Positions 1 through 11,582 are shown, counted from the first letter of the stretch. The stretch: DNA of 64,000 nt from Loripinus fragilis (GCA_964019695.1 OZ026520.1:95395824-95459823), one strand, 5' to 3'. Made by a program: numbers and translations. The notes: generated from the sequence alone by a model not told the origin.

Positions 1-14
1 CGTATCAATTGGGC

Positions 15-165
15 GAATCCATTTCGAATCTATGGGTTGCTTGGTAATAAGTTTCCATTTCATTCTATTTTAAAAGTACAATCTGTAAGCAAACAGTGCA
101 TAACCTGATCGAACGCCGCGTTCTGTGGCGTCTGATCAGGTTCTGCATTGTTGCCGATGTCCCAT
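15..165 (+). repeat. Family D hairpin element
   Basis: A copy of the dispersed family D. It opens with the ccatttc stretch and continues through ctgtaagcaaacagtg to a hairpin made of two GC-rich arms around cgccgc. It closes with the tgccgatgtccca motif. The same order is seen at 8652, 15019 and 48378. It has no coding capacity. It runs directly into a PLE-A tail in the same orientation, as also happens at 25797 and 10693. Confidence 0.7.
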
Positions 166-387
166 AAACGTTGGATCTTTTATGGGTTGTTTTCTGTCTT
201 GTCTTTGTTATGCCTTTGTGCGCGTCTGTTTAGTTGTGCCTTATGGTCACCTGATGGGAAAGGGCTGACCTCTTGGCTCTCGTGTGTGGTGTCAAACTGT
301 GAGTTTGTCACTTTCCCATTGGTATCCTGGGTCAGGTGTGGTACTTGATTGTATCGATTCCTGATCTTTGCACCCTTACTTACTTTA
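166..387 (+). mobile_element. PLE-A 3' tail (5'-truncated)
   Basis: The 3' tail of retroelement family PLE-A, recognised by its diagnostic run: tggtcacctg, ggctgacctcttggctctcg, cactttcccattggtatcctg, gattgtatcgattcctgatc, and the terminal ttacttac. The small open frame here is an accident of the tail, because the same sequence is the untranslated end of the RT copy at 25797. Confidence 0.75.
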
Positions 388-914
388 CATTATATTTGAC
401 CTAATAAGCGCACATGCTCTTATAAGCGCGCACTAAGTACATCTTAATGGGAACCCGTGGTGTTATTGTATTATCAATCTGGGCTCATTACATGTCAGTT
501 TATTGACCAGTAATTGACGTTTTCTCAAGATATGTTTGTACAACAAACTAGTATAATTCAATGACTAAAAACGACATAAACTGCACAATGGCCGATGACA
601 GATTGAAAATGTCAGTATGCACACTCTAGTATGCAGCTGGGTCTCCACATATTAAAAATGCAATTTACTATTTACGTGATGTCTAAACATCTTACGAATG
701 TATCGTGACAAGGGGTGTCTGGGTGATGCACACAATCACGTGATAATGTGCACTGTAAAATATAAATAGCATTATTTACACCGAATTTTGTGGCAGCTGA
801 ACTGTCAATGAGTTTGGTAAAATCATTTAACTGATTTAAAGGCTATGTTCTGTTTGATAATATTGATCAGGAGAATAAACATAGCAAAAACAGACCAAAA
901 GCAGGTTGAATTGT
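388..914. other. Intergenic, nothing recognised
   Basis: AT-rich sequence without a supported gene. No repeat seen elsewhere in the window was noticed here. Confidence 0.5.
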
Positions 915-1004
915 CTGATTGTGGAGTTGTCACTTTCCCATTGGTTCCCTGGGTCAGGTGTGGTGCTTGATTGTATCGATTCCTTATCTTTGCCCTCTTC
1001 CTTA
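915..1004 (+). mobile_element. PLE-A tail fragment
   Basis: About 90 bp of the distal PLE-A tail (cactttcccattggttccct through tatcgattcc to the terminal cttactta). Both sides are unique sequence. Confidence 0.65.
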
Positions 1005-1044
1005 CTTAAATTTATCACTGGACACTTGTTATAGCTAGGAAGTA

Positions 1045-1104
1045 AGTGTAAGATTATACCAAAAGAGATGGCAGCTGCCATCTCTTTTGGTGTCATCTTA
1101 CACT
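1045..1104. repeat. 60-bp near-perfect palindrome
   Basis: Two 30-bp arms meet at the centre gcag/ctgc. Each reads agtgtaagat, a 3-base mismatch zone, then accaaaagagatggcag. There is no spacer, so the transcript would form a single hairpin. It resembles the core of a foldback element. Confidence 0.75.
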
Positions 1105-1247
1105 TGTTGTTTACAGTGTGCTGCTCCACAGTCTGGCTGCATAGAACTAGTACTGTAGTGTTTTTTTTAATATGATCTCTGAAACTGAATGTTTTCTGAA
1201 AGTGGGTTAAGCTTTTGAAATTGTGATAATTTCGAAAGGTCAATAAA

Positions 1248-1257
1248 TGTGTGTGTG

Positions 1258-1300
<43 letters not shown>
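1248..1300. repeat. (GT)n(GCGT)n microsatellite
   Basis: A compound simple repeat: GT to about 1270, then GCGT to 1300. The histidine/threonine- and cysteine/valine-rich open frames across it on both strands are artefacts. Confidence 0.95.
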
Positions 1301-1851
1301 CCCATCTTCCGTATCAATCTTTTTAGTTGTTGACCAAACCACTGATCATGATCCCTCGGTTTGTCCACTGTTTATATGCGTTGGCTGCGAACGGTGCGTT
1401 TTAAGCAAAGCTTCAGATAAGCTGCACATTAGAACTCCAGTCGAGTCTTTGTTAGTCGATGTCCACGATTATTCACGTTCTGGATAGCAAAATAGCTATT
1501 ATAAACTTGCTGCATTCTAAATTTCAAGATTTGTGTTTATCTTCCGGTTTGAGTGATGTTTTGTCTGTAATACCGAAGACATGTTTTCTCGCGACCAGTC
1601 CCAATCGGTCTTTTGTTAAGTAATAAGGTGCCCATGCGGAGGAAAGAAAATGCAGCGTCTGCAAAATTTATCGAGTCACGTAATGAAGACTTTACAACTT
1701 CTAGATCTTGTGGAATATAGTAATAAAGACAATACTTAAAGGACAAATGTTATTATACTGATAGAAACACAAACACAAATTTGTTTGATTTTGCGAAAGA
1801 GAACAAGGACGAAAGTATCCCTGAGTGGGTGGTGCAGTAGAAATAGATAGA
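1301..1851. other. Intergenic, nothing recognised
   Basis: No repeat or coding signal was recognised between the two microsatellites. Confidence 0.45.

Positions 1852-1936
<85 letters not shown>
1852..1936. repeat. (TA)n microsatellite
   Basis: About 42 uninterrupted TA units. Confidence 0.97.
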
Positions 1937-1938
<2 letters not shown>

Positions 1939-1957
1939 CTTAAGAAATAAAAAGAGA

Positions 1958-2100
1958 GGATCTTACACGAGTGCTTATGTTTTATTGAATTTACTAAACG
2001 AGTTGAGCAAAAGTGATAAAATGCGAGGCGAGCATTTCAACGCTTTTTCGCAACGAGTTAAATAAATTCAACATTACAGGAGCACATATGCAAGGTTCTA
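1958..2100. mobile_element. Family H foldback element
   Basis: The terminus ggatcttacacgagtg is mirrored by the right end, where aaataaattcaa and aggttct close the element. Between them, paired tracts (attgaatttactaaac and gagttaaataaattca) form a stem. The element at 14296 has the same plan with a better stem. A solo left terminus is seen near 6301. Confidence 0.6.
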
Positions 2101-2638
2101 TTTATCATATGACGTTAAATGTGAACATCTAGATTTTGTCATATAGATATGGTTATATCACTCTCAGACGCGACATGATAAAATGGCAATAATATGGGAC
2201 TGATGTGTCCCTTAATACGCCCATTGTGTAAATGTTGTCTGACGTAGCCATTATGGTCGTTAGCCATTGTTCCAATCTTTAAATCTTTAAATTTTTTGGT
2301 AAAATAAGAAAGTCAGCCCAAAATGTAACCATTTGCTTATCGCATTTAATCATATATAGTTAAAGTAAAGCCTGAGTTAAGGTGTACACATTAATGCCAC
2401 TGTCCGGCGTGCGGATCCAGAGGGGGGCATGGGGTCAGGATCCCCCCGGAAAATCACAAGTTATATGGGTTTCAATAGGGAATAAGCAATTTGACTCCTC
2501 TGGAAAAAGTTTGACCCCCTGGAAAAATTTTACTCCCTCTTAAAACTATAGTTGCCTTTGAAATAAAACCATTAGATCCCCTCCGTGAAAATTGTCACGA
2601 CTAAAATAAACGTCACATTTGTTTGTCAGATAGACTGA
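2101..2638. other. Intergenic, low-complexity patches
   Basis: No gene is seen. From 2410 to 2540 there is a G/C-run segment (gaggggggcatggggtcagg, then tttgacccctggaaaa-like units) that looks like a decayed repeat, but I cannot assign it. Confidence 0.4.
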
Positions 2639-2648
2639 CCCCCCCCCC

Positions 2649-2680
<32 letters not shown>
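2639..2680. repeat. (C)n(CA)n microsatellite
   Basis: A cytosine run followed by CA dinucleotides. Confidence 0.95.
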
Positions 2681-2685
<5 letters not shown>

Positions 2686-2828
2686 CCTGATGAAGATAAC
2701 TGGATCCGCGATTGAGGTACACAACACTGCTAAATAATAATAGTAAATTGTGCACCTCAAATGCACACCATATCTTCCAACTTATGGCCCTGACTGCACT
2801 GTATCCAGTGGAGCTTTAAATAAAAAAT

Positions 2829-3318
2829 AGTAAGTGAGTATGATCAGGAAATACCACAATCACAAACTGCAGACAACCCCGTGGCACCTCGAGGAAGAGC
2901 CGCTCAACCATCACGAGACACCAGGAAGACAAATTAAGCAAAGCAATCAGCTCTCTCTTCCCCATCAAGATGATTGCAATACTAGAATAGGCATAAAGTA
3001 ACGTACAACAAAACATAGAACAATTACAGACTCCCACAATGGGAGGAACAATAAACAAAAAGTCAACAACAACAGAACCACCGCCTTAGAACGGACAGCA
3101 GCCTAAGCCACCGGGGGGCTTAAATGCATTTTACTGGTACCAAATCTTCGCCCTAGACTCTGCTGTTGTTGAAGTACAAGAAATGTTCAGCTCGCATGGA
3201 GGCCATCTAACTAATGCAATGTATCATCATGGAAAACACTCTAATCAAATTAACACTCCATGATGAAACAAAGAAAAGGGCTCATGACTCACAGAAAGTC
3301 GTGTTTAGGCCTAAGCCT
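2829..3318 (-). mobile_element. PLE-B 3' tail
   Basis: One of the longest PLE-B tails. On the + strand it begins gtaagtgagtatgatcagg and runs through aatcacaaactgcagac, gaggaagagccgctcaac, ccgccttagaacggacagca and a run of G, to ggctcatgactcacag. At 60498 the same tail is joined to RT codons on the minus strand, which sets the orientation. Confidence 0.75.
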
Positions 3319-3536
3319 TCTTCGACCACTATTAGTTGTGTGTGTGTGAACAGAGAGGGCTTTAGCGAGTCTGTGAAGATGCACACACACACAGAACAGA
3401 AACATTTGAAGTTTCAGCTCTAAAACAAGACATCTAGTAGCATTGTATGGCCGGGCATGCATGTTTAAATTGATATAACACAAAAATGTGATAAGTAGCA
3501 TTTAGGCCACCTCTTGGCAGAACCAAAAAATGGACT
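3319..3536. other. Intergenic, nothing recognised
   Basis: Contains short TG/AC tracts only. Confidence 0.4.
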
Positions 3537-3815
3537 ATGTGCCAAGCGAAAACTCATATGAGCCGTGAAATAAGATATCCAACAATGTGGTATGTGCGAC
3601 CAGCAAAGGCTCAGACCAGCCTGCGCATACGCGCAGTCTGATCAGAGCCTTTGCTAGTCGCTTGAATATTTTATGTGTTAAGCTACTGACTCAACATCAT
3701 TTGGAGTTTCTAAGCTTAAAAGGAGGCTGCACAGGCTCGTCCGAGTCTCCACTTGTCAAAATGCCACATTGTTGGAAATCATGTGTCACGGCTCATGTCA
3801 GCATGTGCATTTGCC
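3537..3815. mobile_element. TIR element with inner GC-rich hairpin
   Basis: The outer arms share atgagccgtga and tccaacaatgtgg on the left (3556-3590). Their reverse complements lie near 3763-3800. A second, stronger hairpin occupies 3598-3661: gcgaccagcaaaggctcag pairs with the complementary arm ending gctagtcgc, around cctgcgcatacgcgcag. It is about 280 bp long and non-coding. Related GC hairpin cores are near 4915, 23518 and 57193. Confidence 0.65.
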
Positions 3816-5858
3816 CAGGCTGAACAGAGTCTTCACTAACCGTCTGAAATACCACAGATCCTAAGTTATCCATAGAACGCATAGCGGTGATAGACCAGAC
3901 TAAGAAAATGTCCATGCTGATCTAAGTCTTCAATTGGTACATATGAACTTTAGTTGGATTTGTTTTGATGTGGTTCTGTCTTATATCAGCTTGCACAAAT
4001 AATATTGGGTCAATATCCCATCTTCTCATCCTTGAAACCCTCTTTCAAACAGAGCAAATAGTGACATAGGCATTCAGACAAATCCATATAGAAACATTAG
4101 TCTAGAGAAAATATTTGTTGTTACAGCAATCGTATAAGTGGTAGAGAATTATAGTAGAATAAACCATGTAACCCAACTCGTCATCGTTTCCTTTAAACAT
4201 GCACATTTCGTTCCTGCATAGCCTTGAAACGCATGATATATATGAGGTGTGATGAAAAAGTCATGGGATTGGCAGTATATAATGCAAGCATTTGCTGCAA
4301 AAAATATCGATACAGATGCACTTTATAGAGCATCTTTTGCAATTTACTCTATCTTGACATCATAGCTTGAGTACACCATATGACAAAAAATGTAACAAGC
4401 CGTTTGACCAATCACATTCGGTGTAACAAATTGAAGCGAAAACGAGGCTTCCAATGCATTTGATGTCACGAACTATCTGATTGGTATAGTTACGGATTTT
4501 GAAAAAGTAATTCCTGACGTTTTCATTGGTCGTTTGATCTACACTAATAAATAGTTTTGAGGTCATGAGCAGACGACAGAATATGTAACTGGTGGGAAAG
4601 GGTTAAGATGCTCTTTGGACAGTGTCCCGAGACCTTTTATAAATGTTTCTAACAAAAATCAGAAACGATGCAACATGATTTTACGCGGATTACCAATTCC
4701 ACACGGAAAATAGTTGCGCAGTGCTACGCGATGCATTAAGTTAAATCCTTTTGCGGACCTTATACAGAACTTGAAAATATGCGCCTTTTCGAGAGAACGG
4801 GCTTTGCGATCAGGTAAGCCTCAAACCACCCTACTCAGTTAATGGGACTAGCAAGGATCTTGAAATTTTGCACATACCAAGTGTAGCTATAATACTATCC
4901 AGATAGTCAATTAAAAAGTCGCAGTGCAGACTGTGCAAATGCGCAGGCTGGTCTGTGCCTTCGTTGTTCGTAATCAGTAGAGCCGGTGTTTTGTCGGGCG
5001 TCAAGACCCAATCGTCGAACATCACACGTATTTGTAAAGACTTTTATCTGATAAGACCCATTTCTTTGAACTCTGGTAGGTATGTGCATATTTACAAAAC
5101 TTTTTTGCAATAGATCAGCCGTACTTTGTAATGTCTCGTAATTAACATTTACAAAACTGATAAATTACCAGGGTGTACCTTAATTAATAGCAAAATGATG
5201 AATTATCGCTGTATAATAACACTAAACTTGTAAAGGAATATGACATTATTAAGATTGTTTTGCAAAATTAATGTAAAACGTCAGAGCAAGAAATGCAGCT
5301 TAAATGTCAATGGTTATGTCACAAAAATTAAAATATTCAAACGCAATTTGCTTTCATTTTGACAGGCATTACGTATTTATGCGAAATAGAATGCAAATAG
5401 TTTTGAACGACCCTCACTTCTACAGCACAGCAAAACTGCCTTATGTTTTGATACTAAAGAGTAGAGCCATAAATGGACTAGGCATACTAGGAATATGAGC
5501 TAGTCAACATTTATAGGAAGCTAGTTTTAGCTTCTAAAGTTTGGAAAAAAGGTTCAAAACTTTCCCTTTTTTATGAAAGACATTATCTCACCTTAACTTG
5601 GAAGTATAGTCCAATCTACACAAATCAGTCGTGTATACTATGTGTGTTTAGAAGGAGAAGAAAGAAAGAGCAAGAGAGAAGAAAGGAAGAAGAAAATGGT
5701 TCAATAAGTGAGAATCAAAAGCCTTTTCAAAATCAGTACGCAGGTTTTTCCACTGTAGCGCAGTCATATTTGTATAAACCCTTAAACTTTAAACTTAAAC
5801 TTAAACTTTATAATATCTTATATAATGTTCGCTTTTGTTTCCCTGCAGAAATTAATTT
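3816..5858. other. Intergenic, mostly unrecognised
   Basis: No gene is supported. At 4910-4980 half of a GC hairpin core related to 3598 occurs (tgcgcaggctggtctgtgcc). At 4235-4275, gtgatgaaaaagtcatggg resembles a mariner-type terminus, but no partner was found. Confidence 0.4.
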
Positions 5859-6008
5859 CAGGACATGAGGTCGAAATTGGGTTGGGTGTGATTATTTGGT
5901 CCCTAGTAGTCCCATAATTTTCTCAGAATTACGCGTAATTCTTAGTAAATTAGGTGACTATTGGGGACCAAATAATCACACCCAACCCAATTTTGACCTC
6001 ATGTCCTT
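5859..6008. repeat. 150-bp hairpin element
   Basis: A near-complete palindrome centred at 5933/5934 on aattacgcgtaatt. The outer arms (caggacatgaggtcgaaatt and its complement) match over about 55 bp with few mismatches, while the inner part is looser. No coding potential is seen. It is a foldback or MITE-type insertion. Confidence 0.8.
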
Positions 6009-6642
6009 GTAAAGACACTGTCATTTTATCGTCGCAACTATAACACATTTTGCTTCTTTTGTAACCATGACAGCAAACCGTAGATGTAAATTCTGAATAG
6101 TCGTTTTTTGTAAAATCATGATAAAGCACTTTTGTCTATAATAAAAAAAAAATTAAACGCTTGCTGTTGCCCCATGGCTGAACTGGGTTTTTTAGCTCTG
6201 ATTGTCTGTGGGTCGGGAATCACGTTCATTGTTTCATCACAGTCAGTTAATTTGATTGATCGTAATGATGCATTTAATATACTACTCAAACTTTGAAAAG
6301 GGATCTTACATGAGTGCTCATGTTCATCTTGTTAATTTTTAAAAGAAACATGGGCAATTTTTCCATGATTTCTCTCAAATACGCAACTACAGCACCACCA
6401 GGAAGTCAATCTTATTTTTTATTTCTTTTATATTTTTCTTTAGTACTCACAAAGCATGTTTGCTGTTTTGGTAAAGTGAAACTCCAAATTATGCTAAACT
6501 GGAGCCCTAAGAATATGACACAAACGGTACACCCGCAGGCATCCGTCTTCAGTTTGAATACTCCAAACTTACCTATACAAACAAAGATGTATAACATTTC
6601 TAAATGAATATATGCAGAGAAGATATAGGTCACCTTTGCAAT
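6009..6642. other. Intergenic, nothing recognised
   Basis: A solo piece of the family H terminus (ggatcttacatgagtgctca) occurs near 6301. Otherwise it is unique. Confidence 0.4.
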
Positions 6643-7858
6643 ATATACTGAACGAAACTTCTAAACCGCCACTCGATATTTTCTCAAATATCTTAACATA
6701 TATGATACATAAATGGCTACAATTTACACTCAATATGGAAAAATGAATTAAACTGAACCTTTCAAAATTTCATTTTAATAAATTGAAATTAACATGCTCA
6801 ATTGATAGACTGTATAAAGGCACCATCGCATTTATTTTCACACAAACGCTAAAATTTGAACTCATCGCTTAAAATCAAGTATTCCAGGGACCTAAAATGA
6901 AAAACACCAACTTTATGGTGTTATAAATATACATTGTTGAACATTTTTGGGGTTCGCTTTTATTAAGTAGGAATTTTCAGGTAATCCAAAATGTTCGTAT
7001 GGAAGCCCATATGACATAAAACAACACAAGAATGCTTTATGGAGATGACATGTTTTTGTCAACAATATTATTGGAACTTTCTGGTGCTGTAAATGGACAT
7101 TATTGAACACTATCGTGTCGATTTAGTAATAAAAAGAAGCATTTGTCATGCAATTCAGTGCTCCTATGGAGGCCCATATCGCCTAAAGGAACACAGAAAT
7201 GTGTTTATGGTGATGAAATGTGTTTTGTCGACAAAATTATTGAAACATCCGTTACCCATTAAGCGTGTACTGCACATCAAGCTCGACACTTCCGACGTTC
7301 CAATGCAGCATTTGTGCATCACTGCACCAAAGTATGGTGGACTATACAGGACATTTTATGACATACGCAATACTCAGTTTTTGTCGATTTTTCTCGTCAT
7401 ACGAGTGCAAAAATGAAAGATGACCGACCGGTTGTGGTGTAAACTGTCGGTTTTATCAAAACATGCCAAAACTTGTGATAAATTATGAATCAGTCTCAGC
7501 GAGGCCCCTATTTCGATTGAACCCTTAGCCGGACCCCTCTACTTTATACTCATACAACCCAAACATTGTTATTTTTGTGATAAAATAAATTTGTCCGATA
7601 GTTGTCGATAAAAATGCGAGTATACACAAGGCGAAAAAGATTTAGCATCGTGTGCCACGTGCAAAACAGGTATAAGTACTCTATCGTTACGCATAAATGA
7701 ACATCCTTATTGAATCAAACTTTGTTATGTTCAATCAACGGGTACATGTGCCCAAATATACTGTGTTAAATTTCATGTCAAACAGTTTAATAATAAATGA
7801 GCTATATTGAAAAAATGTGTTGTGTTAACTGGCGGTTTAGAAGTTTCGTTCAGTATAT
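6643..7858. mobile_element. Mariner-like element with perfect 29-bp TIRs, no transposase seen
   Basis: The termini 6643-6671 and 7830-7858 are exact reverse complements over 29 bp, starting atatactgaacgaaac and ending aaaccgcca. The outer TATA would fit a TA target duplication. The interior holds no recognisable transposase. It does contain a diverged direct duplication with an offset of about 173 bp (tatggaagcccatat near 7000 and tatggaggcccatat near 7173). It could be a non-autonomous Tc1/mariner derivative; the superfamily is inferred only from the terminus. Confidence 0.7.
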
Positions 7859-7942
7859 GTGATTGATGTTAAAATTGTGAGAATGGGTTTCTTTCAGTAA
7901 TTTCAACATGCTGTCATCAAACTTGCTCCAGATAAAAAAAAA

Positions 7943-8203
7943 ACTAAGTGAGTATGATCAGGAAATTCCTCAATCACAAACTGCAGACAAACCCATGGCA
8001 CCACGAGGAAGAGCCACACAGCAATCACCGGTCACCAGGAAGACAAACTAAGCAAAGAAACCAGCTCTCTCCACATCAAGATGATTGCAAAACTAGAATA
8101 GACCTATAGTTAACTAAGGTAGACACCCACATGGAAGAAACTATTTAGATGAAAACAACCAGCTCTGTTTTCAACATCGAGATGATTGTAAAACTAGACA
8201 AAG
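7943..8203 (-). mobile_element. PLE-B tail, partly duplicated
   Basis: Begins taagtgagtatgatcagg and continues to actagaatagacc. The segment ccagctctgttttcaacatc to 8203 repeats the middle of the tail. The PLE-A copy at 8204 starts immediately after, so the two insertions are stacked. Confidence 0.65.
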
Positions 8204-8535
8204 GAAGAAAGGTGGCAAAGATCAGAAATCGATACAATCAAGTACCTCACCTGACCCAGGATACCACATGGGAACGTGACAAAAACACAATAAAACATCA
8301 AAAACAAGAGCCAATAGGTCAGCCCTTTCTAAGCAGGTGACCTCAAGGCAGAAATGAACTGATGCGAAAGCATTACAAACACAAGACATAAATAACACAA
8401 ATGATCCACAAAAGAAGTACCGCCTTGGAACGGTCAGTAATATATTTTACTGGAGGGTTTCACAGCTTAGTTCAGATGTGGATCAAGAAACATAGATGTT
8501 TGGTTTGTATGAAAGACCCCTAAGACACAAAGAAC
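8204..8535 (-). mobile_element. PLE-A 3' tail
   Basis: A minus-strand copy: agatcagaaatcgatacaat through cacctgacccagg, aagtaccgccttggaacggt and gatgtggatcaagaaacata to aaagacccctaa. It matches the reverse complement of 27280-27628. Confidence 0.75.
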
Positions 8536-8651
8536 TATAACACAAAACCAAGACTAAATACATGTACAAAACCCACGCATATTGGCAGCAAAAGCAAACA
8601 ATGAATTAACACATTTATGCCAAATAGAATTTCCCACTGTTATCACTTTTA

Positions 8652-8812
8652 CCAGTCCATTTCCGTTTTAAGGGTTGTTGGATGGTATTTTTTATTTTTT
8701 ATAACATTTATATAGAATATTCTGTAAGCAAACAGTGGAGAACCTGATCAGACGCCGCGTTCTGCGTTTGCCAATGTCCCACAAAAAGGACGCTAAGCGT
8801 ATATGGGTTAAC
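8652..8812 (+). repeat. Family D copy
   Basis: Runs from ccatttccgttttaagggtt through ggatggtatttttt and ctgtaagcaaacagtgg to aggacgctaagcgtatatgg. The second arm of the hairpin is shortened (cgttctgcgtttgcc), so the stem is largely lost. Confidence 0.7.
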
Positions 8813-9624
8813 AACAAAAACTTTGAAGAAGATAAAATGGTTTTGAAAAAGAATAGCAAACAGCAAAAATCGTGCAACAATTACAAGCATGTAAATTGTA
8901 GAGCAGGGATTTCTTGTTGATGCATGTTCGTACTGTTGTAAGTTGTTTTTGGTACCTTATGGACGCGCACTATCAAGAAGGTGCTATTAGACCTAGTTTT
9001 GTTTCGATTGGTTGATTGTCTGAGAATAGAAAATGCTATCGTGTAAGATCGTGTAAGCAGATTTGACTGATTGAGACTCTGACATGACTTATTTTATATA
9101 CCAAGACCAGAGTTTAAGGGTTTATCATGCCACCTTATAATCTATTTCCCACATATCGGTTATATCGACATGCATTTTAGCATGAAATTTCTCTTTAATA
9201 CCTTTTTAAAATTAGCTTTCCTTCTTGATAGAATTTTTTGTCTCCCAAATTGACATTTATTATTATTTCTTGTAAATATTTGTGAGGGCGGTTTAAGGAT
9301 AAAACACCGATTTCCAGGGAGATAACTTTTGCAGGATGATGATTTATCTATACTTGTATACATTTGTGAAATGGGTCACTATACTTGTATACATTTGTGA
9401 AAAGGAACAACGTGTCTCCTTTAAAAATAGTCAAACTGAGGAGCGAGTGTTCCTCTCCCTAAAGAAATAATTTTAACAGGAAATGCCACCATTAAAGACC
9501 ACCCCATGTCACCATGGAACAGAAAAAATATTGACTAACAAAGACACACAAACATGAAAGCAATTAAATAATTCAATTAAAGTAAAACAACTGAGTCAAC
9601 TCTAAAATTGTTTCCCTGTAGATA
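8813..9624. other. Intergenic, nothing recognised
   Basis: Unique AT-rich sequence. A short duplication (tatacttgtatacatttgtg, twice near 9350-9400) is the only structure. Confidence 0.45.
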
Positions 9625-9895
9625 TTTGGATTGGCGTACCTCCCATTACGCAGTTACGCTCTTGCATAATAAAAAATAACATTCAAGGGTGGCCACCTAA
9701 TGTGGTAAAAGTTCAGCTGTAAGGAACAGCTCTTAAAGGAAAGAATTCGCTCCCTCGGGGAGCAAATTCTTTCCTTTTAAAAGAAGTTTCCTTTTTAAAA
9801 GGATCGCAATTGAAGAGAATCACTACTTGATCCAGTAGTCTCCCTTTGATATGCGTAACTTTTTCAGATATACTGGCTACGCCATTGATTTGTTT
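9625..9895 (-). mobile_element. Family C foldback element
   Basis: A non-coding element of about 270 bp whose reverse complement aligns along its length with 18760-18945. Shared blocks are tggcgtagccag, tctcttcaattgcg, aaggaaagaatt, gctccc and ttttaccacattaggtg. Within this copy, 9736-9776 folds on itself (aaggaaagaattcgctccc against its complement). Confidence 0.7.
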
Positions 9896-10213
9896 TGGTC
9901 TACCTTAAGCCACCATTTCATCAACTTTAGTATCAATCTTTATATATTTCACCTCCTTATTTCTTCCTTTTTCGTCATCATCAATCACACCCTTTTGTTC
10001 GATTTTGTCTCACTTTCCCTATCCATTTTGCAACAGCATGGGCACCGCCTACTACAACAGGTGTGGGCATATATATAAAGATGTTTAACCATAGTTACAC
10101 TGGGACAGTAAGACAAAAGCAAACGATGATTCATGATAAATCGCATTAGGCTCCGAAGTATATGTAAAGGTGTTAATACCACTGTTGTTGTCGCGCTTGA
10201 TACTACCTTTAAA
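9896..10213. other. Intergenic, nothing recognised
   Basis: A pyrimidine-rich stretch with chance open frames on both strands. Confidence 0.4.
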
Positions 10214-10570
10214 AAGGCAAGTGACTATGATCAGGAAAATACCACAATAACACACCGCAGACCATCACATGTCACCGTCTGAACAGTTACTGCCACAAAA
10301 CACCAGGAACACAGTCAAAATAAGGCAACCATCTCTCTCTTGTCAACCAAGATGTTTGCAGAACTGGACGAACACAATGAACTGAAAAACAAAAGGACCA
10401 AACACAGAACTCCCATAAACAATGGGAGCAACAATTAACAATAAATCAACAACAACTGTACCACCGCCTTAGAACGGACAGCAGCCTAAGCCACTGGGGG
10501 AGGGCTTAAATGCATTTGTACTGGTAACAAATCTTCTTTAAGTATTGACATGACATTTGCTTATCTGTTA
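10214..10570 (-). mobile_element. PLE-B 3' tail
   Basis: A diverged copy: caagtgactatgatcagg, accgccttagaacggacagc and a G-rich run, then tgcatttgtactggtaac. Confidence 0.7.
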
Positions 10571-10608
10571 AATAAAGAAACAAATTAATTCCTTTTTATA
10601 GCGTATGT

Positions 10609-10692
10609 AAAAAGAAGGAGTAAGAAAGAGGACAAAAATCAGGAATCGATACAATCAAGCACCTCACCTGAACCAGGATACCAATGGGACAG
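10609..10692 (-). mobile_element. PLE-A tail, 84 bp
   Basis: Only the last 84 bp of the element (taagaaagaggac to accaatgggacagc). On the minus strand a family D copy sits directly 5' of the truncation point. Confidence 0.65.
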
Positions 10693-10816
10693 CGGCAAAC
10701 AATGCAAAACCAGATCAGACGCCGCAAAACGCGGCGTCTGATCAGGTTCTCAACTGTTTGCTTACAGAAGTTTGTTTTAAAGATTGAATGAAAATGTTAA
10801 ATACCACCCAAAATCC
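10693..10816 (-). repeat. Family D copy with intact hairpin
   Basis: The best-preserved stem of the family: cagatcagacgccgc, loop aaaac, gcggcgtctgatcag (10711-10745). It is followed by the inverse of the ctgtaagcaaacag motif and accaccca. Confidence 0.8.
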
Positions 10817-10894
10817 CTAAAATTGAGTCTCAGACCGTTATCAAAGTCTCCAGTCCCACTTGATAGTTTTGCATGCACAGAACACGACAAGGTG

Positions 10895-11050
10895 AGTCAG
10901 CACAAAGACAAGGGTCATGCTGCAACCTACCGCCGTACACTCAATGAGGAAACGTTACTATAAACACCGATTGTGCTTATAACCAGGCATGCAGACTGTT
11001 GCTTAATATCCATGTTAAAGCCCATTCTTTTCTAAGGCCTTAGTTACATT
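10895..11050 (-). pseudogene. PLE-B reverse-transcriptase C-terminal remnant
   Basis: The + strand block gcatgcagactgttgc followed by catgttaaagcccattctt is the inverse of the RT C-terminal region seen intact in PLE-A (the residues around ACLVVNPITV) and decayed at 61105. Frames are broken and only scattered identity remains. Confidence 0.45.
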
Positions 11051-11189
11051 ATTGTATTTCTGCACTTGCCTCAGTGTATTTCTTTGTCACCTGCACCAAA
11101 CTAAATCTTGAAGTATTATATAGATGACAACTTTTGTGACATCTATCTACAAATTATCTCATTTTCTTTGTCTCACCACATTTTCCTGA

Positions 11190-11582
11190 AGCATCATGTA
11201 CAGTAAATTTGATTTGAATATTTCCCTGTGATGATACATTGAATAAACTAGAAAGTATATATGCGAGCTTAACAGTATCTGTGTTTAAACAACGGCAGAT
11301 CTAGCGCGAACTTTATGCCGGTAAAATATATTTAAGCACCCTGGTGGCCTTGGCTACTGTCCATTCTAAGGCAGTGATTCTATTGTTGATTCATTATTTG
11401 TTGTTGCTCCCTCTTAGTGTGATTTTTGTGTTTTGAGAAAAGAGACAGCTAGTTGCTTTACTTTAATTGTGTTATTGTTGTACTGTGCGTGCGTGCGTGT
11501 GTGTGTGTGTGTCTTTTCACCGTTGTGCTGTGGGTTGGTCTGTGGTATGTAGCTGGGGCAGTCCCTGGTCATACATATATAT
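11190..11582 (+). mobile_element. PLE-B 3' tail with a GT tract
   Basis: A + strand copy: tgatgatacattgaataaac, tactgtccattctaaggcag, then an interrupted GCGT/GT run at 11486-11512, then ggttggtctgtggtatgtag and cctggtcatac. The GT tract produces spurious open frames. Confidence 0.6.

Noticed and set aside
836..1342. 168-codon minus-strand frame with a His/Thr repeat
   Set aside because: It crosses a (GT)n(GCGT)n microsatellite, a palindrome and a PLE-A fragment. There is no domain and it is explained by repeats.
2816..3058. 80-codon frame that looks like a membrane protein (also 14680-14871 and 52035-52247)
   Set aside because: The same peptide comes from every antisense PLE-B tail. It is repeat sequence, not a gene family.
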